This document shows positions 1 through 11,854 of a DNA stretch of 64,000 nt, piece after piece. The translations under genes and the position numbers were made by a program. Source of the stretch: Saururus chinensis. Lineage: Eukaryota > Streptophyta > Magnoliopsida > Piperales > Saururaceae. Below the pieces are notes generated by a model. The model had not been told where the DNA came from. It saw only the letters and a program-made list of their open reading frames with translations, and did not search any database. The first letter of the stretch is position 1; each line of letters opens with the position of its first letter. The stretch is taken from NCBI GenBank assembly GCA_035235625.1, contig CP141140.1, positions 15,396,685-15,460,684 of the forward strand. Direction: 5' to 3'.

Positions 1-126
1 AGGGGATTCTTCAAGTGCGTATAGACACATTATTTTAAACTAAGTAAAAATCTTCTCCCTCTCCGGTGTCGGTGATACTGTAGGCGTCGGAATTAGAAGA
101 TGCAAATAACAGTGAGAAAAACTCAC

Positions 127-660
127 ATCGGCCTCCAGCTCGTGAAAAGAGTTGCAAAGCACCCAGTCAGCCTGGTTCATATTGCTGAACTGGTTCACTA
201 CCAACTTCAAGACTACAACAAAAGGCGGTATGTCAGACGATTCAAGCTGGGGCAATTCGGGCAATGATGAAGACTTTGAGTTGGGTGGGGTGCTCAGTCT
301 CCCCTCGAACACATTGTGGTAGATCAAATTAACTGCACAGGATTAAGGAATGAAGCTGCAATATGCCGTATTATTTAGCCACATTCAAAGCCCACGTAAT
401 GAATTCAGCCTCTGAATGAGATCCAACAGGGACTTTAACCACAGAGTTCTGAATCTCTCCAGGTATACCGCCGCAGGTGGTGATGCCTCCCGACTACCTT
501 CGTCGAAGCCATTTCGAGATGGGCTCGATCTTCATGGACTCCATGTAGGCTTCCATGGACTTGGTGACGAAGACTCCGGTGATCAGAGTCTCCGATGCTT
601 AGCCAACTGGAGCATGGGGTTGATGATTCATGTAGCAGGGTAGGGGAAAACTAGAACATG
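127..660 (-). pseudogene. UGT74-like UDP-glucosyltransferase, first-exon remnant
   Basis: Read on the minus strand from 660, this begins with HVLVFPYPA, then (after a stop) NPMLQLAKHRRL, the plant UGT N-terminal motif HVLVFPYPAQGHINPMLQFAKRL in broken form. It continues with VFVTKSMEAY, then after a frame change NGFDEGSREAS and LERFRTLWLKSLLDLIQRL. After a further stop and gap, the frame ending near 127 carries LPELPQLESSDIPPF, LVVNQFSNMNQADWVLCN and FHELEAD. The last two match the UGT74 segment VVNQFSN-DxADWVLCNTFYELEEE. GTGAGT directly after GAGGCCGAT (intron from 126) matches the single intron that UGT74-type genes have here, so a second exon would lie left of the window. At least two frame changes and stops at the HINP motif and after LNSLRGL make it non-functional. 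Family members transfer glucose from UDP-glucose to small acceptors; the acceptor here is unknowable. Confidence 0.85.
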
Positions 661-921
661 GGGTCTGGTTCCGTTGTCCCCCATCTCAACTTGTTGCTGT
701 CGCTAGAGCATCGATCTCTGGCCAGAGTTGATTGTTCTCTGGCCAGAGGTTGATCACAACGCTCTTCAGGCCAGATCCATCTATGGTCAGAGCAACACCT
801 GGCCAGAGCGATCTAGCCGGAGTGCTGGCTGCGGATGGCTCTGGCAAGAGAGATCACTGGCCATGGTGATCTTATTAATGGACTCTCCTTAGTCGTACCA
901 AGCCTTCTCTTCCACGATCTC
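661..921. repeat. Short interspersed CTGGCCAGAG motif repeats
   Basis: No gene is seen. The motif ctggccagag or close variants recurs five or six times between about 717 and 860, at irregular spacing. It looks like degraded repeat DNA flanking the LTR-like block to its right. Confidence 0.4.
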
Positions 922-1919
922 AGGCCACCATTAAAGTGGTCGGATCAGAGGAAGTAAGGTGGGATAGGGGTGGTGCACCAATCAAAATTTAGCTTTTACA
1001 ATTAATCTACAAAGATCATGCATACAACTCAATTCAATGAATAATAAAACACATCCAATCAATTAGCATATATATAAGAAATCATAATTGGGGAGAAGGC
1101 ATATTAACCTTGGGCATTCCAGCCCCTAGCACACCCTTTAAACCTTCAATTTGCTCACCACAATCAAAAAATAACAAGTAGAGGAAGGGGATTACCTCTT
1201 ATATGTGTAGATCCCTCAACAACCTTCGATCTTGGATAAAAACTTAGCAACTATGATGTCCCCAAAGCCCACTTCACGTCCCAACCAGCAAGGAGATCCT
1301 CCTCCTTCAAAAGCCTCGCCAAGAGAGCATGGTAGAGAATTAGAGAGGGGCGGCCAGCAACAAGCTTTTTCCCAAAGCAAGAGGAGCCGCACCAAGGGAG
1401 AAGGAAGGGGGCGGTATTGGGAGAAAGGAGGAGGGAGTGCGGGCGGCCTGTTCATTAGGGCAACCTCCTCTCTTAGTGTCCCTTAAATACCCCTCACTAA
1501 TCCTCTTCTTAATGGGCTTAAGGATGAGCTTCAATAAACGGACCTATGCTAAATTTTTCTGGTTTAATTAGAGGGTCATGCAGAACGGGAGCGAGCTCTG
1601 TCTCTCAGAGCCCGCAAAGGCATGGACCCCCTGCACACGGCCAAGTCCGCGATAGGGTTGACCCTTCGCTAATCACGGGTCCCACCATTGACACATAATT
1701 CGCGCATTTGGGCCCCACAATGTGTTAATGCACAACTAGTCGCATACTTAGTGTGTGTGTGTGACATAGGCAGGTCCTAATCGAATTAGTGTAACGAAGG
1801 CACATGTGGGATTGGCGCGACTACCCCCACCATCCTTAGACCCTGTAGCCCGTACTGGCTCATTCAGACTGCGACATCGTTAGACCGAAACGGGCCCAAG
1901 CCCATACCCTGGTTCAACA
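922..1919 (+). mobile_element. Solo-LTR-like element, copy A
   Basis: This ~1-kb block aligns along most of its length with the solo LTR at 43017-44016. Shared landmarks are the gtg-cgcaccaatcaa start region, the AAGGAGATCCTCC / AAGGATAGCCACC block, the AGAGCCCGC-GGCCTGGACCCCCTGCACAC block, cacatgtggg-ttgg and the terminal tt/ccAACA. The right end CAACA is followed by atctc at 1920-1924, and an identical atctc lies at 917-921, so a 5-bp target duplication is possible. The first bases do not begin with TG, so the left end is uncertain. There is no reverse transcriptase or other element protein. Short open frames inside it are not credible genes. Confidence 0.65.
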
Positions 1920-1924
1920 ATCTC

Positions 1925-4011
1925 CAGCAGTTACAAACCTTCACATCTTCTGTATTTATATCTTATTCTTATCACACTGTAATGTACAATCAATCAATAT
2001 GGAATACAACTTGACTTATGTCTTCTCCTTCTTCCTCCTGTCTTCTCCTCCTTCCTCTCTATTTTCCTACAGATCTGGCCAGACTCTGCAGCGGCAGCCG
2101 CTAGTACAAACACTGGAGAGAGGGAGGGAATATGGTATCCGGGTGCCCATAAGTAAAATAGTGGGGCCTATGGGGGAGTTTGAGCAATAATTTTTTTAAA
2201 CTTTTTTTACTCTTTTGAGGGGAATTGAGCTTTTATTATGGGGAAATACATGCATTCTTTATGCATTTTGTTCAATATCATTGAATCAATTCATAAACTT
2301 GAAACTAATGAATGGTCCTATAAAAAAACAAAAGAAAAATAAAGAATCCAATGAATGACGCTATAACATTCAATCCTAGTGATATTGTTCCACGAAGTGA
2401 CCAACCCAAAAGCGGGTTCCACAAAAACAGTTGTGAAAACCTCTGTTAGAAATACCTACAAAATTAAAAGACTCCCTCCTTTTATATTAATATTTAAAAT
2501 TTTAAAAATAGTAATTTTTATTAAATGGTGAAATTCATATTTATAAAAAAGAAAATAAGTATATGATATTTTTGTAAGTATCCAATCACTTAAGTTAACA
2601 AAATGAAGCTACAATTAGGGAACAAACTATTTTGCTAAATAAACTATTAATATGGAAAAGAGAGAGTACCTTTGGAAACTGTCCTTTTCCGTATCAACTT
2701 ATCAGGACCAAAGCTGTTTTGCACTCCCCCCACCAAAACAGCCAGGAAAAGCGCCCAATTGCTCAACATTCGTGTTTCCAAGTGAATTTGCTTTCGATTA
2801 CATGCTCAACATGTTTACAACACCATACATAAGGGCTCACGAGCACAACTTTGGTGGTTTAGTGGTAAAGAACCATCTATTGAAGCTATCCAATGCAGCT
2901 TGATTTACGATCATTGGCTTCATAAGGGCTTGGCTTGAAGTATTTTGGGAGCGCAATGAAGTTCGGCTTTGCTAGGAAACCTCACTTAGCTAGCTACACT
3001 TGAGCTAATGTGCCAAGTTGGATAGATGTGGTATAAGTGATTACAAAGCGTGAGGCCCAGTGGGCTTGGTTGTGACTCCACATGAAACTTGGCTTGGTTG
3101 TGACTCCCCACAATATGAAAATGTGTACATGTAAAAACACTGTAAGTATTAACTACAAAATTGTAGTAAAAATTTAAAATGTCACCACATAATTTGTAGA
3201 AGAAGTTGCTAAAAAAAGTTTACAAAATTGTAATAAAAATTTAAAATGTCACCACATGATTTGCTATTTAAGATTAAATGGATAGGTATATTTCGCATTC
3301 ACTTTTTATATGTTACAAAATTTTCTTATTTTACAAAACTTGTTGGGATTGACATCTACATCTTTCTCATTATATAACAACAACGAATGGAAAGTGAGAT
3401 AATTATGGGATCTGATAGTTTGGCGTGGAGAGCGGTTAGGACTGGCAAGATTTGGTCAAATCCAATTGGCGCTAGGACCCGATCGATTGAAATGGCGCCA
3501 ACTCACGTCCTGATATGTTACCGTTCATATGGATATTATAAATTTAAGTTAGTTTCTGAAATCTTAAATAGCCTTAGCGTCCGGATATATTGATGACATT
3601 TTTAACGCACATGACATCACAACTGGCCCATTTATGTGACTTTAAAGTAGTATTTAAGTGAGCGCGTGATCCACGCCATTCAGTACATTATAATTATTTG
3701 ATGTGATGTCTTACCTAGTTACCTTTATTATAATTAGATTTAAATTAGATTTTAACTTTTTTTAAATTAAATTTTTCTTATTAAATTAAGTAGGATTTGA
3801 TATTTTAATTTAATCGTAATTTATAATTAGACTAGGATTACTTTCCTTATGTTATGTTAGTAAGATTAATTTTTAATTCTCTTATAAATTGTAGTATACA
3901 GCTATGTACTAAAAAATATAAAAATTTAACAATTAATTTAGTTAATTAGTTTGCTCTCTATTTAGATTGAGGGAAAGCCGGAGAAAAGTAAAGATTCTAC
4001 TTAAAATCCCT
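1925..4011. other. Intergenic, AT-rich, no gene recognised
   Basis: I see no supported gene. A ~45-bp sequence (tacaaaattgtagtaaaaat onward, including taaaatgtcaccacat) occurs twice as a diverged direct repeat at about 3153-3200 and 3221-3263. The stretch 2480-2580 (ctccctcctt followed by AT-rich DNA) resembles a Stowaway-type MITE terminus but is not resolved. 3690-3960 is very AT-rich. The short open frames at 1999, 2632, 2652 and 3387 lack recognisable domains. Confidence 0.5.
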
Positions 4012-5509
4012 TTATTTCCTTCGTTTGGTAAACGTGGAAAAAGAAAGTAATATAGAAAGCGGAGGAAAAAGGGTGAAAAAGGAAGCCAAAAATTTTCCAC
4101 CCCTAGACCCATGAATTTTGGGAGAAAATCCTTAGGCTGAAGCTTCGTGCTTATTTTTGGACGTCTTCGTTCTGGGGAGCACGAGCAACACCATCTTCTT
4201 CCTCTGCTCCAATAGTCGCTTCCCCATCTCTCTCTCCTCCTGCTTTGCCACCGGCTGTCAAAATATTGGTTTTACCGTAAGTCCTTACTTTTTTATCTTT
4301 GTTCCTCTGTTCTCCGTCGTAAAGCTTGTGCTTTTGATATCTCTACATGTTGCGGGTTGATTTGAATGTTTAGTGGATCTGGCTTGGCTTTTGACATCTC
4401 TGTGATTTGAATGTTTTGTGGACCATGGTAGCTGAATCATATTTTTTGACATTCCAATATGCCTTTAGAAAAATTTTCATTTCCCATCGTAAAAACTGTG
4501 CTGAAAGATTGATGCCGTGAATTCCCGGTTGAAGCCGAAGTGCTGATTTTTTATGTGTTATTGTTTGGTTTCTTTTTCTTTTTCAGCTGTGTTTCTTTTT
4601 CTTTTTCAACTGTTGTATTTTGACATTGGAGGTCCAGAGCTGTCTCCACTGATAGTGTGTCTCCGCTGATACTTTGTGTAAAGCTATTGAGCAGAAAGTT
4701 AAATAATCAAATGTTGTAAGCATTAAGGAACAGTAGGTCATGAAAATTGCAAAACTGAGGATGAATATCGTGAGAAGTGAAACTTTTCGCACTTATGATA
4801 CACTCTTATCATCCAGGAATATTTCCAGAAACATTAATATATACCTTATCTTGGAATAAATTCACATCCTTCATTCTTATGGCTAGTCATTGTTGTCCTT
4901 TGTTGTAATTATTATCAGACTCTCCATTTTTTATTACAATGATTTATTTAGAGCTAGTTTTGGAATTAACTTTGAAAGTATGATTTCTTTATGTGTAATG
5001 CATTAGAGAGAAGAAAATCGTCTAAAAGTAATGCATGACCTCCTTTATTACCTTGTGCATTTAATGCTTGACTGCAAGGATGTTTAAGGTCCTCTATGTT
5101 TTCAGGAACAGCTAAAACTACCATTTAGTGTGCTGTTCAGTCTACCGTGTAATAGATATAGTGGTTTATTACTCATTTATTTCTAGGTTTTATGTTTTAG
5201 ATTTTTTAATTTAGCTATGTTTATCAAGGCTAATTGGGTTAACTTTGAACCATGTATAGATCAGATTGGATCGACAGGAAGACAACTAAAAACAAATCAT
5301 GTTTGCCTCATCTGTTGCCACCTCTAGCTAATATTGAATCTTAGCACTATCTCTAATATATTGACCATTAAGTAGTTTTAATATATTATATTTCAATGTT
5401 GTATTTCTCATACCATGTGCAGGATCTTATAATCTGCCATGTAAAGATTTTAGGCTGTTTAGTAATTAGTCTTCATCTTTCTTATGATTAAAAAAATATA
5501 TGCTTGTAG

Positions 5510-5757
5510 ATGGATAGAGATGATTGGGAAAGAAGAAAACAATGGATTGCAGGAGTAGTTGTTGCATATGCAGCTTATGCCGCATCAATTACATTCACTT
5601 ATCTCCATTTGGCAAACAAAAAGAAGCCTATGATTGAGAATAGAGACAGGGAGAGATGACATTATTTGACTTGACTTACACAACTTAGTAATGAAGATTG
5701 TCGAAATGAGATGAGGATGGGAATTTATGCATTTAGGAGACTAGCTTATATTCTAAG
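5510..5757 (+). pseudogene. Harbinger (HARBI1-like) transposase, N-terminal stub
   Basis: An ATG at 5510, just after a possible acceptor (cttgtag), opens MDRDDWERRKQWIAGVVV, then YAAYAASITFTYLHL and KKPMIENRDRER before a TGA at 5657-5659. The TGA is a frameshift: the next frame continues with LTQLSNEDCRNE and MRMGIYAFRRLAYILRG up to about 5757, with one more stop in between. This order is the N-terminus of plant PIF/Harbinger transposases, which precedes the helix-turn-helix and DDE nuclease. All of that downstream part is missing, and the sequence runs instead into the Myb/SANT-like gene. It is a non-functional stub created by internal deletion. Confidence 0.75.
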
Positions 5758-5908
5758 AGGCTTCATTTATTTTAAATACTTATAATGAGAAGTTTTGAAT
5801 CTTTATGTTTGTGACTAAAGGATATGATATGCGTGATGTTTTATATTCATTGCATTAACATATTGTTTCTTCTACATGATTTTAATAATAAAGAAGTAAT
5901 TATTACAG

Positions 5909-6861
5909 ATGGGGAAGAATCTAATATGGTCACCTCTAATGGACAAATGTCTGACTGAAGTTTTGAAGGACCAAATGCTGCGAGCCAAAAAATTGATCAT
6001 AGCTTTACTAGAGGTGCATATGTTGCTGTTCAAAATGCTGTTAAGGAGCAATTTGGTATTGAATGCACAGTAAAAAATGTAAAACACCGAATGAAGACCT
6101 TGCGTAGGTAGTTTGCCATACTTCAAGATCTTCATAACATGAGTGGGTTTGGCTTTAATGATGCTACAAAGGCATTTGAAGTTGATGCGAAGGTGTGGGA
6201 TGATTATATTAAGGTGAGGAAATTGGTTTTATTAATTTTGTTCACTATGTACTACATTGATTACTTTGTGCACTTAATGAACATGTAATTGTGGTATCTT
6301 ATAGGGGCATCTTGATGCAAAACAATTTAGAGATAAGCCCGTTTACAATTATGAAGCCTTATCTCTACTTATTGGCAATGATCGGGCTCTTAGTGAAGGT
6401 GTTGAACCTACCAAGGAAAAGAAGAAGCGTTTGGAGGAGAACGTCGATGGGGATGATATTATTGACCATTTTATGACACAAGACCTAGACACTGAGCAAG
6501 ATAACTTTGAATTCATCTTTGATTCTCAACCGAAACAATCTACACCCTCATCTTCAAAAGGTAAAAAAAAAAAGGTCTTAAAAGAAAGATTCAACCAGTA
6601 GATATAGTTGAAGAATTCAAATCATTTAAAAGTGGATTAGAAGCAGTTGCTATCGCACTTGAGCGTGGTAGTGCTAATATGCCATATACATACAAAGAGA
6701 AAGAAATATTTGAAGAAATATCAAAGATGAACAATGTTGATTGGGAGTATAAACTTAAAGCATATACCTATCTTACTGGAGATGTCGTAAAAGCGAGGGC
6801 TTTCATGGAACTTGAACCAGAGTACCGCAAAGACTGGTTGGATATGATGATGAGTTCATGA
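5909..6861 (+). pseudogene. Harbinger Myb/SANT-like accessory protein, frameshifted
   Basis: From ATG 5909 the frame reads MGKNLIWSPLMDKCLTEVLK, then GAYVAVQNAVKEQFG, KNVKHRMKTL, MSGFGFNDATKAFEVD and KVWDDYIK. This is the Myb/SANT-like (Myb_DNA-bind_3) domain found in PIF/Harbinger ORF1 proteins and in L10-interacting-MYB relatives. An intron-like gap (about 6214-6304) leads to GHLDAKQFRDKPVYNYEALS and LLIGNDRALSEG, the usual extension of that domain. An acidic linker and a run of about 11 A residues near 6562-6573 follow. Past this run the frame must shift to reach PVDIVEEFKSF and the C-terminus ELEPEYRKDWLDMMMSS (stop at 6861). Extra stops occur near 5990 and 6110. In active elements this protein binds DNA and assists the transposase in the nucleus; this copy is broken. 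Confidence 0.75.
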
Positions 6862-7289
6862 ACATGGTAGTAGTTTGTTTTAATATGTTTGGAAGACTTG
6901 ATTTTTGAGTTAGTTATGATTTTAGTTGCTAATTTTTGGGCATGTAATATAAATGCTTTCGAAGTTGGTTTTTTTTCAATGATTCTATATTTTTATTTGA
7001 TAGGCTTTGATTATAAATTAATTGAATTTTTTGATGAATTAATTCTATTTACATAAAATTTTATAGTTTCTTCTAATATCCATCATATTGAACCAAACAG
7101 AGAATTGTACTTTCTCCTTTACTTTTTCTGTACAATCAAACAGTGGAAATTTTTTAAGAATCCCCTTGTTTCCCTTTCTCATGGATTCTCTTTCTCTTTC
7201 CATTTCTCCCACTTTCCCCCAATCCAAACAGAGCCTTAGAGTCCTCTCCCACCTGGCTTCACTTCCGTATTATTCAACTTGAAATAGGC

Positions 7290-10010
7290 ATTAATGAGGC
7301 GGGTCAGGAACTCACCGAGGTTAAGCACTCATTGACATTCCTTAGCCAATAATCAGAGTCCATCGACCGTCACTTTGAGCTCATCGATTGCCAGTTTGAC
7401 CAAGTCTTGTTGGCCATCCAGCAAACACGTCTCTCTCCTCCAGCTTCAGACTTTTCCCCTCCACCAATGACATCTGGCCTTTCCCCGGAGTCACTTCATC
7501 CAGTTGCGGCTTCATCTTTCGGCGGCTCAAGGATGTTGATTGCCACCACTCCGCCAACGGTCCTCCTTCCACTCCCGGTTACTTCGGCAAGTTCCGAACT
7601 GCCACCACCTCTTGGATTTGCCTATGTGCGAGATGAATCCCATGCTCCACTTCCACCAAAGGCCTTGGATGCCTCTGCTCTCACAACCGTATTGGCTTTT
7701 AGTTCCAGTCGTGTGTTTCCACTTTCTCTAATGCCAGCCGCAACGCTATCACCTAATCGGGGCACCACAACCGCTTTGGCCATCCCGATCACCACTATTC
7801 ACCAACCTTCTTAGTGGCCTTCGAAGTTTCACTAGCCCACGACCATCAAGGCCATCCTTTTCTAGCATGAATCACCGCTGATGGCCTCCGTCGGTGTGCA
7901 ACTCATCCCTCCGCCACCGTTGCCTCTTTGTCGTCCTCTTTTTTGGTCGATCATCTCCCAACTGATGTTAGATTCGTTGTCCCATTGCCCCATGACACGA
8001 GTGGCCACATCCCAACACCGGTGCTGCAAGACTCCGCCGTCAGGGGGATGCCTCACTAGACCTCCAACGCCCTACCAACCGCTCTTGGGCGAGATCTCCC
8101 TTTCGCCTCCCAAGTGGTTGTTGTCCAACAGCCGCCAAACGCCCTCGTTCCTTCGGCCTCCATGACGAGCCCTTTCCAGCATCACCTTCCACTGCCCACT
8201 TCGCAAATTGCTGCTCCGACTGACCGTTGTCCACCTGCGGCACTGTTGATCTCTTCTTCTGCCACAATGACTCTACTCCTCGTTCCTCTGGAACACTTCG
8301 GGTAGTCAATTGAGGGAGGTGGTTTCGTTCACCACGAATTTTACTCGGGTCTATTTGGACATGGTCCTCCTATTGACCTAGCTGCACAAGCCTCGGGTCG
8401 TGTGGTTCACAACCCCCCTTTTAGCCAACATGTGGCTAGTTTGTGACCTCCGAGTTTTTCCCGTGCAACTCTATTTAATCCACACCTGCCCCCACCAGCC
8501 CTTGACCGTATGCGAGAAAACTAACACAACAAGTTTCATAGCTTGCTTCCACAGCATGACACTCGTGACTTGGATGTTGCTAATGATTGTATAGTGCACG
8601 CACATGATCTTCACTATGGCAGGTCCAATTTCTACCATAGGCTACTTCCCCCTCATCCACTAGGTTGTGGGCGTGGCACTCACTGACGTGGCATGCGTCC
8701 ATTTAGGTATGATGCAGAGGCTTGCGACTATGAGGATGTTGTCTAAGCTCGTCCAGTTCAATCACTTTCTCAATTGCGTCGTCTAAGCTCGTCCAGTTCT
8801 ATCACTTTCTCAATCTTCAAGGGTGATGAACCAGAGGAATGAGTTTCTGCTCGCGAAGATTTTTTTACTTCCATCGGACTCCAGCTCATGAGCGTATTGA
8901 TCTTTCTTCCTTTCACATGGAAGGTCGTGCACTGCAATGGCTTGAGCACTTTTTTTCTCATACTCCGCATGATACGTGGGATGACGTGGAGCGAGCTCTC
9001 CTTGATTGCTTCAGACCGACTAATTACGAAGATTATAGTCTGTCTTTCCCATGTTTGCCAGACTATCACTGTCGAAGCTTATCAAGATGAGTTTGAAAAG
9101 TTATCTCATCGGGTTTCCAATTGGCCAGAAGTTGCTTTGATTGGCACTTTCCTTGGTGCTTTGTGATCCAACTTGCAAGCTTCAATGTGCATTTTCAAGC
9201 CCCGTACCTTGACGGAGAGAATCCATATTGTTCATATGTGCCAAGAGCAATTTTAGCATCAACAACGTGTTCCACAGGCCCTGCCATCTTCTTCTTCTAC
9301 TAGTCCACTCACCACTATGGGCCATACACCTCCTACTTCGACCACTGGGATTCCTCTTAAGAGGTTATCCCATGTTGAAATAGAGGCATGTTGTTCAAAG
9401 GGCCTATGTTATAATTATGACAAAAAGTATTATCCCTAACCATCGATGTAAGACCCTTCATGCTTATGTAGTTAAAGATGGGCCTGACCCAGTGAATTCT
9501 CCAAACCTTGTGGCTAAGTTTGACCCAGCCCTAGCCGCCTTGGTGAATGATGTCAACCCATATTTTTCCATTCATGCCTATAAAGGTGGTAATACTCTCA
9601 ACACTATATGCATCAATAGCCAAATGGAGAAACATTGTGTCATGGTTCTTATCGATACAAGTATAACCCATAGTTTTATTAATCAAGTTGTTGCTAAAGA
9701 GTTGGGCTTGTAGATCTCCAAATGTCCCATTTTTTATGTTATGATCAGAGATGGTACAAAGCTTCGCAGTATGGGGTTTTGTCGTAAGGTGTGTTTGCTT
9801 GCTAAAGGCCTTACTATCACTTTTGATTTATACGTTCTACCTATCAAGGGGGCTAATATCATTCATGGCATGGATTGGTTGCTCACTTTGAGAAAGGTTG
9901 AATGGGACTTTGAATACATGTAAATGAGCTTCAAGATTGATGGAGTCAAGCACCTCCTTACCGCTCAACCTCTAAATAAGTTGCAGATTATTTAACAACC
10001 GTAATCGAAT
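7290..10010 (+). mobile_element. Ty3/gypsy gag-protease remnant, no RT
   Basis: Fragments appear in order. FELIDCQFDQVLLAIQQTR with a proline/serine-rich tract (7375-7810) is like gag N-termini. FHRTPAHERIDLSSFHMEG, RALQWLEHFF and TWDDVERALLDCF (8870-9025) are the retrotransposon gag core. After a frame change, CQTITVEAYQDEFEKLSHRV and NWPEVALIGTFLGAL (9055-9165) continue gag. Further down, VNPYFSIHAYKG, MVLIDTSITHSFIN (9640-9680) and IIHGMDWLLTL with KVEWDFEYM (9855-9920) are the retropepsin region. The protease motif has DTS where the active site has DS/TG, and stops and frame changes are frequent. Reverse transcriptase, RNase H and integrase are absent; the frame ends near 10010. It is dead. 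Confidence 0.8.
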
Positions 10011-10859
10011 TCTGCTTGGGTTTTACAACCATTTGCAATCAACGAGACTATTGATATTTCCGAGCATGAACGGTAAGTCACGAGAAATTTTTTTCTTAAG
10101 TACAAAACAAACCATTCGATTAAATATCTAGATCATGATAACTAGGGTTCACAAATATGAATATCAAATTATATGATATTATTATACGTCTCAAAAATCT
10201 ATAAAGAACAACCTATCCATCTAAGTACAACTCCTTCATCTATATGAAAATAAATAACAAAGTTGACTCTCACGCCAAAGATACACTTACATACCAAAAT
10301 TACGAAAATGAGAAACTACATCCCATGCTCGTCAATCTTGATTTTACTTGTCCTCACCTAGAAAACCAACAACCAATCAAAACAAACAACCAAATAACAA
10401 CGAAACATCTCCACCCTTAGGAGAAGAGCTTTCAAAAGAACTAAAGGTTTTATTAAAATTTTTCGGATCGGGCCATCATCACCCGATGTTAGTTGCCTAC
10501 GTACTCATCAAACAACATCTCCAATATTTCTAATAAGATCGGATCCAAACGTAGTTCTGCCTAGATACTACCATATCTTAAGATGCATAGCATCCAACAT
10601 GCAATGTTTAAGTAGTTTCAATCAACTTATATTTTATGCAAGTCCTTTAATTATTCAACTTGTGCTAATTAAACAATAAACAATAAATAATATCATTAAT
10701 TATCTCAAAACCCTTGTTTAATAATTAATACCCTTATCTAATCTTTTGAATAGACAAACACATCATATGACAAACTAAAATGATATATGACACTAATCAC
10801 ATGTCCTCATATTAACCCAACTCTAGGTTGGACATAATATAATTTGTGTTCACTCAGAG
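10011..10859. other. AT-rich intergenic DNA, no gene seen
   Basis: Low-complexity AT-rich sequence with no credible coding frame and no recognised terminal repeats. It separates the gypsy remnant from the LTR-like segment to its right. Confidence 0.4.
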
Positions 10860-11260
10860 ATAGACTCTTGAAAAAATCCCCAGACATAGGACTTCAACAT
10901 TAGAGTAGACTATTTAACAACATTTTGACTTAAATCCTCGGGGCTCTCAATAGCTTGCCACGAATTTGGAGAAGATGATCCCAACTATGCTCATGGACAC
11001 ATATTGGTGAGAAACTTAAGCCTCCATGATGCTTATGCAACTCTGCTTTTTTACTATACTATATGATCATGTGAAGACCTGCGGGAAACCCACGGTAGAG
11101 ACCTCGTTGGCCAATACCCTAATCGCCGTGGCAGTGAAGAAAGCGTATCACAATCTCCACCATCCAAACTCAAGGAGAAAATGTCTTCTAAGATATTACT
11201 AATGTAACCATAGAAGCCTAAGGTCCTTATGACCATTGACTCCCCCAAACATTCAAAACT
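10860..11260 (-). repeat. Dispersed repeat, inverted relative to 33130-33470
   Basis: On the minus strand this reads like the plus strand at 33130-33470. Shared blocks are GGTGGAGATTG(C)GATACG with a following cttc-tc-cacggcg, the tt-gggtattg-cc segment, a tctcccgcaggtctt-like segment (tttcccgcaggtcttcac here), the agagttgcataagcatcatgg block and the block ending in a tctactctaatgttgaag-like string. It is part of a repeat family, probably an LTR, present here in the opposite orientation. Confidence 0.6.
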
Positions 11261-11854
11261 TTAACAAGATTATTTTTATCTAGTCAAGTATTCGCCCAAC
11301 CATTTGGTCTCTTCACATTGTGAATCGGTTAAATAAATAGCTCATCCAATAAGTTATGACTCAGAGAACATCCCAAACCCTAATAGTCTTTATGAGACTA
11401 AGGTAAACTCTCATAACTACCCTCGGTTCATTAACTATCGTTGAATTCTATGCCAGGGCCCTGTTCACTCCATGAACCGGTCTCAAACCCTATTGAGGGT
11501 ATTTTACTCTTTATCTTCATTAGATGTTCTCCCCCCAATCTAACGAAAACTAAAATATATTGATTAATCTTCATTAATCTTAAGTTACCAATAGAAATTA
11601 ACGCATCAATAGTAAAAACATGCATCAAAATAATCAACATGAAGTTATACAAGTCCATCATAATAAACAGATGCCCATTGCACTCATTTGCAGGGCTAGG
11701 GCTCAACGAATTTAAGACCGAGAATGTAAATAACTCTAATGCATCACCAAATTTACTTATATAATACCCAAGTGGATTGATGCACTGGGTTGCAGACACA
11801 TGTAATACACTGCTTTCAACCCCGAGAATTAAGGTTCTTCTCCATTTATCCTTT

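Larger units (their letters stand above)
4015..7235 (+). mobile_element. PIF/Harbinger DNA transposon, internally deleted
   Basis: The right end, read outward, is GGCTCTGTTTGGATTGGGGG, a typical plant PIF/Harbinger terminal sequence, followed outside by TTA (7236-7238). The left end, ttccttcgtttggtaaacg followed by purine-rich DNA, is a plausible decayed partner, with TTA at 4012-4014. Harbingers make 3-bp TTA/TAA target duplications. Inside, both expected proteins are present in damaged form and on the same strand: the very start of the DDE transposase (5510-5757) and a Myb/SANT-like accessory protein (5909-6861). The DDE catalytic region is absent, so the element cannot move by itself. The left boundary is the weaker call. 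Confidence 0.7.

Noticed and set aside
922-1919. Open frames of 64-84 aa around 1216-1534 as genes
   Set aside because: They sit in the LTR-like copy A; the equivalent positions in the solo LTR at 43 kb do not conserve the protein sequence.
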